DNA of 52,370 bases, from NCBI GenBank assembly GCA_012960315.1, contig DUBN01000084.1:4452-56821 (forward strand), written 5' to 3'. Both the position numbers and the translations under genes were made by a program. Shown here one piece after another: positions 26,181 to 34,178 of the stretch (its first letter is position 1; every line of letters starts with the position of its first letter). The notes beneath the pieces were generated by a model. That model searched no databases. It saw only the letters and a list, made by a program, of their open reading frames with translations, and was not told the DNA's origin. Source of the stretch: Acidimicrobiia bacterium (GTDB lineage: Bacteria > Actinomycetota > Acidimicrobiia > Acidimicrobiales > Poriferisodalaceae).

Positions 26181-26197
26181 TTGCATGGTCTTGCATG
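26181..26197. promoter_or_regulatory. direct repeat TTGCATG in the crotonase/P450 divergent region
   Basis: TTGCATG occurs at 26181-26187 and again at 26191-26197, a 10-base period matching one helical turn. It lies 41-57 bases upstream of the P450 start and just upstream of the preferred crotonase start. In-phase repeats in a divergent promoter region can be regulator sites, or the second copy could be a -35 element. No partner -10 is convincing. Confidence 0.3.
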
Positions 26198-26237
26198 ACT
26201 ATTCGGTACCTAACTGTTGTGTTACTAGGCTGAAGCG

Positions 26238-27455
26238 ATGCCGACACTAATCAGCGATGCCGACATCCCAGTGATCTCGACTGAGCAACCCGTCTCAGAA
26301 GTTGAACGACGTGAAAGTCTTCGACAACTAACAGAAGGACATTGGATTGCTCGAGCCGATCTTGGATACGTGATCACTACCCACGACGATTGTGCGGCCA
26401 TGTTGCGTGATCGACGCTGGTTCAGCGCCCTCTCTTTAATCGCAGAGACCCAAAACTATGACGACCCTGAGTGGTCGAAGCGAGATCGCAAGAGCATTTT
26501 GTCCACCGAAGGTGAAGATCATCAAAGAATTCGACGCATCGTTAGTTCCGCATTCACTCCAAAGTCAGCCGATCGACTACGCCCTTTCATGCGAGGTGTA
26601 GTGAACGAGTTACTGGACCCCATTTGCGAACGTGGTCGCTCCGAATTTGTAGCGGATGTCTGCGAGCCTTACCCGATCCCTATTATCTGTGAGTTATTGG
26701 GCGCCCCTCGCGGGGATTGGGAACTTTTCAGTCGACTAGCTGTCGATATTTTCAGGGTGTTCAATGGAAACCTGTCGGAAGACGCTCCGAAAATTATCGC
26801 CGCGAGCGAAGAGATGGACGCTTACATGCTCGATCTCATTTCTAAACGACGTTCTGACCCACGCGATGATCTGCTCAGCGATCTAATAGCGGCAGAAGAA
26901 GAGGGAGATCGACTCTCTACTGACGAGTTGCTTTCGATGGCCAACGCGCTGCTGTTAGCCGGCACCGATACCACAAGAAATCAGTTGGCCTGCGCGGTGG
27001 CTTTGTTCGCTCAACATCCAGATCAGTTCGAGCTTCTTCGCGACAATCCGGAATTGACTCCCGGAGCGGTCGAGGAAGCCATGCGCTGCCTGGGTGCTGT
27101 TCGAGGAACCGGACGTTTCGCCAGCGAGGACATTGTCTACAGGGAAGTGTTGTTCCCTAAAGGGACGTTGATTTTCCCGAATTTTGTGGCAGCGAACCAC
27201 GACATCGACAAGTTTGCGAATCCGACCGACTTTGACATCACTCGTGAAGCAGGTGCCCCACATTTGACATTCGGTAGCGGGGCTCACTTTTGTTTGGGCG
27301 CTTTCTTGGCACGCGCCGAACTTCAAGAAGCGTTCACAGTGATCGCTCGTAGGTTGCCTGATCTCAGGCTTGACGGCGAAATTTCTTGGAAACCGCTGAA
27401 GAACGGTATCTGGGGTCCCGAGACTCTTCCCATTGCCTTTCTAAGAGGGAACTAA
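26238..27455 (+). CDS. cytochrome P450
   Basis: This 405-residue soluble bacterial P450 has the I-helix oxygen-binding motif AGTDTT at 241-246, the ExxR pair in EEAMR (Glu280, Arg283) and the heme loop FGSGAHFCLGAFLAR with Cys352. The C-helix segment EGEDHQRIRRIVSSAF is also typical. No membrane anchor is present. It needs electrons from a ferredoxin and reductase, neither of which is encoded nearby. It is divergent from the crotonase and MFS genes, which may belong to the same substrate's metabolism. Substrate unknown. Confidence 0.95.
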   Translation: MPTLISDADIPVISTEQPVSEVERRESLRQLTEGHWIARADLGYVITTHDDCAAMLRDRRWFSALSLIAETQNYDDPEWSKRDRKSILSTEGEDHQRIRRIVSSAFTPKSADRLRPFMRGVVNELLDPICERGRSEFVADVCEPYPIPIICELLGAPRGDWELFSRLAVDIFRVFNGNLSEDAPKIIAASEEMDAYMLDLISKRRSDPRDDLLSDLIAAEEEGDRLSTDELLSMANALLLAGTDTTRNQLACAVALFAQHPDQFELLRDNPELTPGAVEEAMRCLGAVRGTGRFASEDIVYREVLFPKGTLIFPNFVAANHDIDKFANPTDFDITREAGAPHLTFGSGAHFCLGAFLARAELQEAFTVIARRLPDLRLDGEISWKPLKNGIWGPETLPIAFLRGN

Positions 27456-27489
27456 CAGTCGACATGGGAACCCTCAACGCGTAGGGATG

Positions 27490-27720
27490 CTAACGAGAGT
27501 GACATCCCCCGACACAACACGAATCGCGTCCGGTCCACGGTGACGCGCTCTCGGAGGGAACCTGTGAATTGGTTGCTCCGACTGAAGCAAATGTGGACAA
27601 CCGACGTTTCGCCCCCGTGTGCCCAGCCGAACATGTCGCCGAGCGCGCAGATTCAGACATAGGACGACGGTGATCAAAAGTCTCGTCGCATATGAGACAG
27701 TGGTAGGAGTACATAGGCAC
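27490..27720 (-). CDS. FmdB-type zinc-ribbon regulatory protein
   Basis: About 76 residues. The start is set at GTG 27720 because VPMYSYHCLIC aligns with the family's invariant MPTYEYRC opening; upstream sequence in frame is not family-like. The zinc knuckle has Cys8 and Cys11 (CLIC), then Cys30 and probably His34 (TCSAGH), where most members have CPxC. The tail ends in a Cys-rich CCVGGCHSR. FmdB proteins are small putative regulators named from the formamidase operon, with no firm function. It lies convergent to the P450 gene and divergent from an MFS gene. Confidence 0.72.
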   Translation of the reverse strand: MPMYSYHCLICDETFDHRRPMSESARSATCSAGHTGAKRRLSTFASVGATNSQVPSESASPWTGRDSCCVGGCHSR

Positions 27721-27786
27721 GGCCACGATCGTAGGGTGAAGGGGCGAACAACGCCAAGGTGGTGTTGGAAACCGCGGGAGCGCTAA

Positions 27787-29046
27787 GTGAAGGACACGTC
27801 CAATCCCAGCGCCGCGCCACATTTGCTCCATCGCGGGACTACTAATTTTCCTTCAGTGTTCGCAGTAGAGCCTGCGACTCAACTGAGATGGCCCAGGGTT
27901 ATTCTCGTGACCCTCGCAGGGGTGGTCTCTCACACTTTCGGGCGTAGCACGATGCCGTTGCTACTCCCCGCTATTTCGGACGATCTCGGTTTAAGCGCCA
28001 CCACCGCGGGAGCGACCGGGTCTGTGAATATGGCCGCCTACCTGTGTGGCGTAATAGCGGTCACTTACCTAGCGAACCGATTAGCGCCTTCTCTTTTGAT
28101 GAAGATCGGTTTGTGGACAATCCTGGCTGGTTTGTTGTCCCTTGGCACAGCTCAGAACACTTGGCAGCTCATGATCGGCACTGGGCTAGCTGGTTTTGGC
28201 GGCGCGGGTATTTGGTTAACGATGCCTGTGATCGCGACAACGGGCGTGTCTGCCGCCAAGCGGGGAATGGTGATGGGTTCCCTCACCGCAACGATGGGGG
28301 TGGCGTCAATTGTTGTGCCGTTCGCTACATCTGGCCTCCGCGGAATCGTCGATAATGACGGGGCCTGGCGTGAAATTTGGCTCATCGAGACGCTGGCGGC
28401 CTCAGCAATTCTCGTTGTGCTTTACGTGGTTTTACGCGATGACGTCTCACCAAGGCTTCCATTAGGCGCCGGCATCAGAGCAATTACGCGTCTACAAGGT
28501 TGGAAAACAGCTGTCTTTTTCTATATGGCTTTTGCTTTCGTTGCGTCCTCCTGGTTTCAGTTCTTTGGTTTATCTCTCGAAAATGACCACAACATGTCGC
28601 GGGAATTTACGACCCATATGTGGGCACTGATGGGTATAGGAGGTGTCTTAGGCGCTCTTACGTTCGGCCGGCTCAGCGATCGTCTTGGGCGACCCCGAAC
28701 GATGTGCATTGTGACCGCCGCCGGCGCAACTACCTGTCTCTTGGTCCTCGTGGGAGAGATGTGGGCTGCGGCCCTAGCAGCGGCGATCTACGGCGTTTCT
28801 GCGATGGCCGTACCATCGTTGACTGCAACCTTTGTGCGTGACCAGGTTGATGAACATGACTTCACGGCCGTCTTCGGTGCGATGACGATTTTTTATGGAC
28901 CGGCCTCAGTGGTCGGCCCGATCAGCGGCGGTGTGTTAGCCGATATCACTGGCTCGTATCGACTCAGTTATATTCTTCTCGCGGTGACTTTTGCCTTCGC
29001 ATCTCTCGCAGCTTGGCGTCTACCCCGAATCGAAAAGGACAACTAG
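27787..29046 (+). CDS. MFS transporter (12-TMS, YbfB/YjiJ-like)
   Basis: This 419-residue membrane protein has an N-terminal extension of about 35 residues and roughly 12 hydrophobic helices. A motif-A-like loop occurs between the halves (GRLSDRLGRPRTMCIV). The helix 1 region SHTFGRSTMPLLLPAISDDL and GATGSVNMAAYLCGVI resemble the YbfB/YjiJ branch of MFS. GTG at 27787 is preceded by GGGAG at good spacing. The arylsulfatase gene starts 50 bases after its stop on the same strand, so the transporter may import the sulfate ester or export its product. Substrate unknown. Confidence 0.85.
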   Translation: MKDTSNPSAAPHLLHRGTTNFPSVFAVEPATQLRWPRVILVTLAGVVSHTFGRSTMPLLLPAISDDLGLSATTAGATGSVNMAAYLCGVIAVTYLANRLAPSLLMKIGLWTILAGLLSLGTAQNTWQLMIGTGLAGFGGAGIWLTMPVIATTGVSAAKRGMVMGSLTATMGVASIVVPFATSGLRGIVDNDGAWREIWLIETLAASAILVVLYVVLRDDVSPRLPLGAGIRAITRLQGWKTAVFFYMAFAFVASSWFQFFGLSLENDHNMSREFTTHMWALMGIGGVLGALTFGRLSDRLGRPRTMCIVTAAGATTCLLVLVGEMWAAALAAAIYGVSAMAVPSLTATFVRDQVDEHDFTAVFGAMTIFYGPASVVGPISGGVLADITGSYRLSYILLAVTFAFASLAAWRLPRIEKDN

Positions 29047-29096
29047 ATCAACTACGCGGTCATGCCTCCACTTCGATTATTCATAGGATCTATGGT

Positions 29097-31319
29097 GTGA
29101 ATTCCAGAGAAGAAGTTGCTCCAAGCTGGCCTGTCAGGGCAACAGCACCTGCCGGAAGCCCCAACGTCTTGATTGTTCTTTTCGACGATGTGGGGTTTTC
29201 TGATTTTGGATGCTATGGCTCCCCGATCGCTACTCCCACCATTGATCGACTTGCCAAGAATGGTCTTCAGTACACGGGCTTCCACACGACAGCTATGTGT
29301 TCAACTACGCGCGCCGCTCTGCTAACAGGTCGCAATCATCACTCCGTGGGAGTTGGATGCCTCGCCAATTTCGACAGCGGTTACCCGGGTTACAGAGGAA
29401 AAATCAGTCCGGACGCTGGAACTCTCGCCGAGATACTGCGCCCGCACGGCTACAGGAACTACATGATCGGGAAGTGGCATGTCACTCCGTTAACCGAATC
29501 AGGTCCTACCGGACCATTTGACGGCTGGCCCTTAGGCAGGGGCTTCGACCGGTTCTACGGGTTTCTCGATGCCGAGACAGACCAATACTCGCCAGAACTG
29601 ATTCGTGACAACAGCCACGTTGCACCGCCTGGCACTTTCTCCACCGGATATCACCTCACAGAAGATCTTTTCGATCAAGCGATCCAATTTATCGCTTCAC
29701 ATGAGGCGACTATCCCTAACAGCCCGTGGATGACCTTGGTAGGGCTCGGCGCATGTCATGCACCGCACCAAGCCCCAAAGGAACTTATTAACCACTATGA
29801 CAGCATGTTTCGCCGCGGATGGGATACGGAGCGTTCCGAACGACTAGCGCGACAGATCTCATTAGGCGTAGTGCCCCCAGGGACTCAGTTGCCGCACCGG
29901 AATGACTTCGTGGAAGCTTGGGACCAACTTGACGACGTCACCCGTCAGGTAGCTACACGACTCCAAGCTGCGTACGCCGCGATGCTTCATCATTCTGATT
30001 TACACCTCGCTCGACTCGTCGATCACTTGGAACTTTCGGGCCAAATAGACAACACCGTGATCATGGTTCTTTCAGACAACGGCGCGAGTCAGGAGGGCGG
30101 ACCGCTCGGATTTGTAAATGCTATGGGACCTTATAACGGTCTTCCCGAATCCATTGAAACCAAATTTGACCGAATTGACGACATCGGAGGACCCGACACC
30201 CACAGCAACTTTCCCTGGGGTTGGGCAATGACTGCCAACACACCGCTCCGCAGATACAAACAAAACACTCATGGCGGCGGAGTCAGAGACCCTTTAGTTG
30301 TGCACTGGCCGCGCAAGATCACAGAGCCCGGGCTGAGAGACCAGTTCTGCCACGCGTCTGACATTGTTCCGACGTTGCTTGATTTCTTAGAAGTGGCGGC
30401 GCCCGAGACAATCAACGGTGTTCAGCAAAAGCCGATCGAAGGCATAAGTTTCGCGCCAACATTGACAGACAGGTACGCACAAACCGGAAAAACAACTCAA
30501 TATTTCGAAATGTTCGGCCATCGAGGGCTAGTCCACGATGGGTGGAAAGCAGTCGCTTTCCACCCCCCTGGAACTCCCTACGAACACGATCAGTGGGAAT
30601 TGTTCAATCTTGCAGACGATTTCAACGAAACCAAAGATCTATCAGCAGTCGAAGCGGTTCGACTCAGCGAAATGATTGATCTGTGGTGGGAGCAGGCGAA
30701 ATTGCATCAGGTACTTCCTCTTGATGACCGCTTTGCCGAACGCTTCGCTGAAAACGCTAATCGTCATTTGGGAGGCCGCACTTTTTTCACATTCTGGAAA
30801 GGAATGGGGCATTTACCTAGCGATGTAGCTCCTGATTTGCGAAGTCGAAGCTACCGGTTGGACGCCCAGGTTGAACCGATCGAAGCCGACGTTTCGGGAG
30901 TGTTGATCGCTCACGGCGACGCAACTTCTGGCTACAGCCTTTACCTAGACGATCGCAGCCATCTGGTGCACGATCTGAACATTGGTGGAAGTCATCAGAT
31001 ACTTCGCTCACCTAAACCGGTTCCGCTAGGAACAACGAATCTAGGGTTCTACATGTCGCGAGATGAACAAAGTCAACGCGGATTGGGACAGCTAGTTATC
31101 GACGGTGAAGTGGTGGCGACGCAAGAAACAGCCAACATATTTTTCCTCATGATTTCCTGGTCCGGCCTAGATATCGGTCTCGATCGAGGAACCGCCGTGT
31201 CAAATTATGAAGCACCATATTGCTTCACCGGGGGTCTCGTAAAAGTGACTATCGATTTAGCCGACGATCAACTTCTCGATGGACACGGGATGGGTCGCGC
31301 AGAAATGATGCGCGAATAG
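29097..31319 (+). CDS. arylsulfatase family protein with CSTTR active-site motif
   Basis: About 740 residues from GTG 29097, which has AGGA eight bases upstream; the frame is open to 29013 inside the MFS gene. Sulfatase features are NVLIVLFDDVGFSDFGCYG (metal-binding Asp pair) and TAMCSTTRAALLTGRNHHSVG with the Cys68 position for formylglycine. Further on are YMIGKWHVTPL, VIMVLSDNGASQEGG and NTHGGGVRDPLVVHWP. The length and a C-terminal beta-rich region from about 580 match the large actinobacterial arylsulfatases. The maturation motif normally reads C-x-P/A-x-R; here the third residue is Thr. No signal peptide is seen, so it is probably cytoplasmic. Confidence 0.9.
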   Translation: MNSREEVAPSWPVRATAPAGSPNVLIVLFDDVGFSDFGCYGSPIATPTIDRLAKNGLQYTGFHTTAMCSTTRAALLTGRNHHSVGVGCLANFDSGYPGYRGKISPDAGTLAEILRPHGYRNYMIGKWHVTPLTESGPTGPFDGWPLGRGFDRFYGFLDAETDQYSPELIRDNSHVAPPGTFSTGYHLTEDLFDQAIQFIASHEATIPNSPWMTLVGLGACHAPHQAPKELINHYDSMFRRGWDTERSERLARQISLGVVPPGTQLPHRNDFVEAWDQLDDVTRQVATRLQAAYAAMLHHSDLHLARLVDHLELSGQIDNTVIMVLSDNGASQEGGPLGFVNAMGPYNGLPESIETKFDRIDDIGGPDTHSNFPWGWAMTANTPLRRYKQNTHGGGVRDPLVVHWPRKITEPGLRDQFCHASDIVPTLLDFLEVAAPETINGVQQKPIEGISFAPTLTDRYAQTGKTTQYFEMFGHRGLVHDGWKAVAFHPPGTPYEHDQWELFNLADDFNETKDLSAVEAVRLSEMIDLWWEQAKLHQVLPLDDRFAERFAENANRHLGGRTFFTFWKGMGHLPSDVAPDLRSRSYRLDAQVEPIEADVSGVLIAHGDATSGYSLYLDDRSHLVHDLNIGGSHQILRSPKPVPLGTTNLGFYMSRDEQSQRGLGQLVIDGEVVATQETANIFFLMISWSGLDIGLDRGTAVSNYEAPYCFTGGLVKVTIDLADDQLLDGHGMGRAEMMRE

Positions 31320-31323
31320 CAAC

Positions 31324-32103
31324 TCAACCGCGCGTGAACAGCAACTGGAATTCAATGATTCCATGATCTTGCGCCGATACCACGATGATGGCCGAGGGAA
31401 CAGTGACGTCATAGTCAGCAAATATGACCTCCATGGAGCCCACGACCACGATCGTATTGCCGACCATTTGGGCGTCAAGGACGAGGGGAACATCACGAGC
31501 TATGCCATTGATGGTTAGCCGACCGAGTACTTCTATCGATACGGTCGAATCCTCAGTTTCTGGAAGGGCTACTGGTCCAGCGAGCACGAAACTGGCCATC
31601 GGGTTCTCACTTACGTTCAGCGCGTGACGTGCGGCTCGGTCGCGTCGCGAATCGTTGGTCACAATGGCGGAGAGATCAGCTGAAACCAAAACCTCAACGA
31701 GTTGTCCATCTTCAATCAAAAGCTCGCCTTGAATCTCACCGGTCCGTCCTACCGCTGTCATCGACCCGATCTGCGCAAGTTCTTCTTCAACTCGGAATCC
31801 AACAAATGATCCTGAGGACTCATCAAAGGTGAAACTCCCAAAATTTGAATCCACGTACCAGATGCCGTCGTTGGACGAGTTGACCGTTGTGACTCCAGCG
31901 CCATCCACTCGCAACGGGTCCGAAGCCACCTCAATCGTCGTGGGTTGTGAAGCTCCTTGTTCCTCTAGAGAAGCCACTGCAGCGTCAAGCGACACCTCGT
32001 TGGGAGCCGCACTCAAAACCCTCCACGCTCCGTAGGCAACCATGGCGCCAATGGCTACAACTAGTACGGAGGTAGTAATGATGACAGCACGTCGGCTACT
32101 CAA
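31324..32103 (-). CDS. membrane-anchored YceI-like domain protein
   Basis: This 259-residue protein has an N-terminal hydrophobic helix (residues about 7-31) after a short basic SSRR segment, so it is likely anchored with the bulk outside. Residues about 78-257 form a YceI-like beta-barrel domain: GIWYVDSNFGSFTFDES at its start, then SRRDRAARHALNVSENPMASFVL and LGRLTINGIARDVPLVLDA. YceI domains bind isoprenoid-like lipids. TTG at 32103 is supported by AGGA eight bases upstream, located inside the end of the preceding acetyltransferase gene. It is convergent with the sulfatase gene, 4 bases apart. Confidence 0.85.
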   Translation of the reverse strand: MSSRRAVIITTSVLVVAIGAMVAYGAWRVLSAAPNEVSLDAAVASLEEQGASQPTTIEVASDPLRVDGAGVTTVNSSNDGIWYVDSNFGSFTFDESSGSFVGFRVEEELAQIGSMTAVGRTGEIQGELLIEDGQLVEVLVSADLSAIVTNDSRRDRAARHALNVSENPMASFVLAGPVALPETEDSTVSIEVLGRLTINGIARDVPLVLDAQMVGNTIVVVGSMEVIFADYDVTVPSAIIVVSAQDHGIIEFQLLFTRG

Positions 32104-32107
32104 GTTT

Positions 32108-32629
32108 TCAATCCTTCAGCTCTAACCGGAAGCCCAAAACTTCGACGGGCTGACTCCCACCGATCTGATAACCGATCTCGGGGTAGGGGCTGAATCCGAG
32201 CCTACGGTAGAGACGCTGCGCAACCTCCATATAGTCTGTCGTGTTCAACACGAGAGCCACTCGACCATCGGTTGTAGCTCTGTCGATGCACCACTGGGTA
32301 AGCGCTCCACCGATTCCGACGCCTTGGCAGGAAGGGTCAGTAGCCAACACTCGGAATCCGGCACATCCTTCAGGGTTTCCTGACTTCACTTCTTTGGCGT
32401 AGTCATGGTGATAAGCGAGACTTCCGACGATTCTCTTATCAAGCTCGGCGACAATGATTTCTGCTCGTTCTGCTCTGCCGGCAACATCGCGCAGTTCCGC
32501 CCCGTACCAACCAAGGTCATCGGGCAGCCCAGTTTCGACAAACAACGGCCGATATGCAGCCATAGTGAGGTCTGCAACTTCGTCATATTCGGCAAGAAGG
32601 GCCTCTCGAATCATCAATGTTGACGGCAT
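32108..32629 (-). CDS. GNAT-family N-acetyltransferase
   Basis: About 173 residues from ATG 32629, which has GGGAG six bases upstream; a TTG at 32647 would add six residues. The acetyl-CoA-binding motif A is FRVLATDPSCQGVGIGGALTQWCIDRA (Q-x-x-G-x-G/A type), followed by the C-terminal VALVLNTTDYMEVAQRLYRRLGF segment, typical of GNAT enzymes. The acceptor is unknown. It is divergent from queF and directly upstream of, and probably coupled to, the YceI-like gene, whose ribosome site lies within its last codons. Confidence 0.87.
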   Translation of the reverse strand: MPSTLMIREALLAEYDEVADLTMAAYRPLFVETGLPDDLGWYGAELRDVAGRAERAEIIVAELDKRIVGSLAYHHDYAKEVKSGNPEGCAGFRVLATDPSCQGVGIGGALTQWCIDRATTDGRVALVLNTTDYMEVAQRLYRRLGFSPYPEIGYQIGGSQPVEVLGFRLELKD

Positions 32630-32666
32630 AAGGATCTCCCAACTCAACTTTGGTCTCGTCGTAACT

Positions 32667-32703
32667 GTCAGCGAACGGTAGCGTCATGTTCCGGTCAGTG
32701 AAC
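32667..32703. repeat. direct repeat GTCAGYGAAC upstream of queF
   Basis: GTCAGCGAAC at 32667-32676 and GTCAGTGAAC at 32694-32703 are near-identical 10-mers, 27 bases apart start to start. They lie in the 91-base divergent region between the acetyltransferase and queF. They could be a regulator's paired sites. No preQ1 riboswitch core was recognisable in this leader. Confidence 0.3.
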
Positions 32704-32720
32704 ACTAGGGAGTAGTTGAA

Positions 32721-33074
32721 ATGCCGAGCGAGCCATCAAAAGAACTTGTGGTCCTCGACAATCCACGACCGGGACGCAACTACGAAATCCGTTGCGAAAC
32801 TCCGGAACTGACTTGCTTATGTCCGGTGACAGGTCAGCCGGACTTCGCGACGATCGTGATTACCTACGTACCCGACGACCGAATCATTGAGTTGAAGTCC
32901 TTGAAGTCGTACCTGTGGAGCTTTCGCAACGAGGGAGTTCACCACGAAGGTATTACCAATCGTATTTTGGATGATCTAGTACTAGCGCTGTCTCCTTCAT
33001 CGATGACGGTGGTCACTGAGTGGTTGATACGTGGAGGTATCACCACGACAGTCACCGCAAGCCACCCAGATTGA
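32721..33074 (+). CDS. queF: NADPH-dependent preQ0 reductase (type I QueF)
   Basis: This 117-residue protein is slightly short but complete for the unimodular QueF type. It has the active-site [15 protein letters not shown], with catalytic Cys34 and Asp41, and the QueF-specific motif [16 protein letters not shown] at about 57-72. His-His-Glu at about 74-76 completes the site. The enzyme reduces the nitrile of 7-cyano-7-deazaguanine to preQ1 for queuosine synthesis. GGGAG lies eight bases before ATG 32721. No queC, queD, queE or tgt gene is nearby, so the other steps must be encoded elsewhere; gluQ is 30 kb to the left. Confidence 0.93.
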   Translation: MPSEPSKELVVLDNPRPGRNYEIRCETPELTCLCPVTGQPDFATIVITYVPDDRIIELKSLKSYLWSFRNEGVHHEGITNRILDDLVLALSPSSMTVVTEWLIRGGITTTVTASHPD

Positions 33075-33245
33075 CCGACTCTGCACGCGAACCGTCACAT
33101 CTTCTTTAAACCGCGGCTTCTGCTCTTCATTTTTGACGTAGGAGCCACCCAGCATGTTGGGGACGACCACTAGGTTCTCCAAACTTGCATCGGTCGCTGT
33201 CATAGTTGTCGTTGCTCGGTCCAAGGCTTGCTCGTAGTGAACGGG

Positions 33246-34178
33246 TCAGCGTTCCTCACGACGATAGGCGAGGCCCAACGCAGTTGGGGAAGGGGACGGT
33301 CGCTTCCGAGACCGAACCGATATTGCGAGGAGTATCGCGAGCGTCAACAGGTACGGAAGCATTGAAAGAATTATTGGTGAGAAATCAACTCCGAATGTCT
33401 GTAATCGGGTTTTAAGTGCCAATGTTCCCCCAAAGAGGAGAGCTCCCCAGGCCACTCGACCCGGCCGCCAAGCCCCAAAAATTACGAGAGCTACAGCAAT
33501 CCAGCCACGTCCAGCGGTTAGCCCTTCAGCCCACTGGGGGGTGAGACTCAAGGTCAAATATGCACCGGACGCCCCTGCCAGCGCACCTCCAGCAGCTACA
33601 GCGGAAAGACGTAGACCGAGGACAGAATGTCCTGCCGAATCCGTTGAAGACGCTGACTCGCCTGCTGCTCGAAGGGCTAAACCCAATCGGGTGTTGGAGA
33701 GGACCAGGCTTACTGCCACCCCCATGACGAGTGCTAGATAGACAAGTGGCGCTTGATTGAAGAAAATTGGACCAACCCAGGGAAGATCAGACAACCCTCC
33801 CCATTGCACGGGCTCCAATTTCGCGCCTGGTGGTAGACCGACATAATCTTTCCCTAGGTAGGCAGCAAGTCCGATACCCAAGATGGTTAGGGACAGCCCC
33901 GACACAACCTGTTCCGCGCCCAACGCCACCGTAAAGAAACCGTGTACCGATGCCAACGCGGCGCCACTGATCATCGCTACCACCAGCGCGGCCCAAGGGT
34001 TCTCCAATTCCACACCGGCAATAAACGCGGTGACGGCACCGATAGCCATCATGCCTTCAACTCCAAGGTTCAGAACTCCAGCCTTTTCAGCAAGAAGCTC
34101 GCCGAGCGCTGCTAAATACAGAAGCGCACCGAAGGACACGGTGGCGACCAACAGCCCTATCAGTGACGCTTCGTTCAC
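33246..34178 (-). CDS. ABC transporter permease of the BMP/nucleoside-type importer (second permease)
   Basis: This 310-residue membrane protein has about eight to ten hydrophobic helices. It shows the family segments GELLAEKAGVLNLGVEGMMAIGAVTAF and EQVVSGLSLTILGIGLAAYL, and the coupling-helix region NTRLGLALRAAGES. These match the BranchedChain permease family branch used by nucleoside importers (NupQ/YufQ-like). GTG 34178 has GAGGAGG upstream and overlaps the other permease's stop by 4 bases. It is the last gene of the importer operon. Confidence 0.88.
   Translation of the reverse strand: MNEASLIGLLVATVSFGALLYLAALGELLAEKAGVLNLGVEGMMAIGAVTAFIAGVELENPWAALVVAMISGAALASVHGFFTVALGAEQVVSGLSLTILGIGLAAYLGKDYVGLPPGAKLEPVQWGGLSDLPWVGPIFFNQAPLVYLALVMGVAVSLVLSNTRLGLALRAAGESASSTDSAGHSVLGLRLSAVAAGGALAGASGAYLTLSLTPQWAEGLTAGRGWIAVALVIFGAWRPGRVAWGALLFGGTLALKTRLQTFGVDFSPIILSMLPYLLTLAILLAISVRSRKRPSPSPTALGLAYRREER

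Noticed and set aside
32641..32720. Possible preQ1 riboswitch upstream of queF
   Set aside because: No recognisable preQ1 aptamer core or pseudoknot pairing could be found by eye in this short leader.
32997..33224. Minus-strand frame of 75 codons between queF and the permease gene
   Set aside because: It begins with TTG, overlaps the queF 3' end and matches no family; the 171-base convergent gap is better left as non-coding with no clear element.
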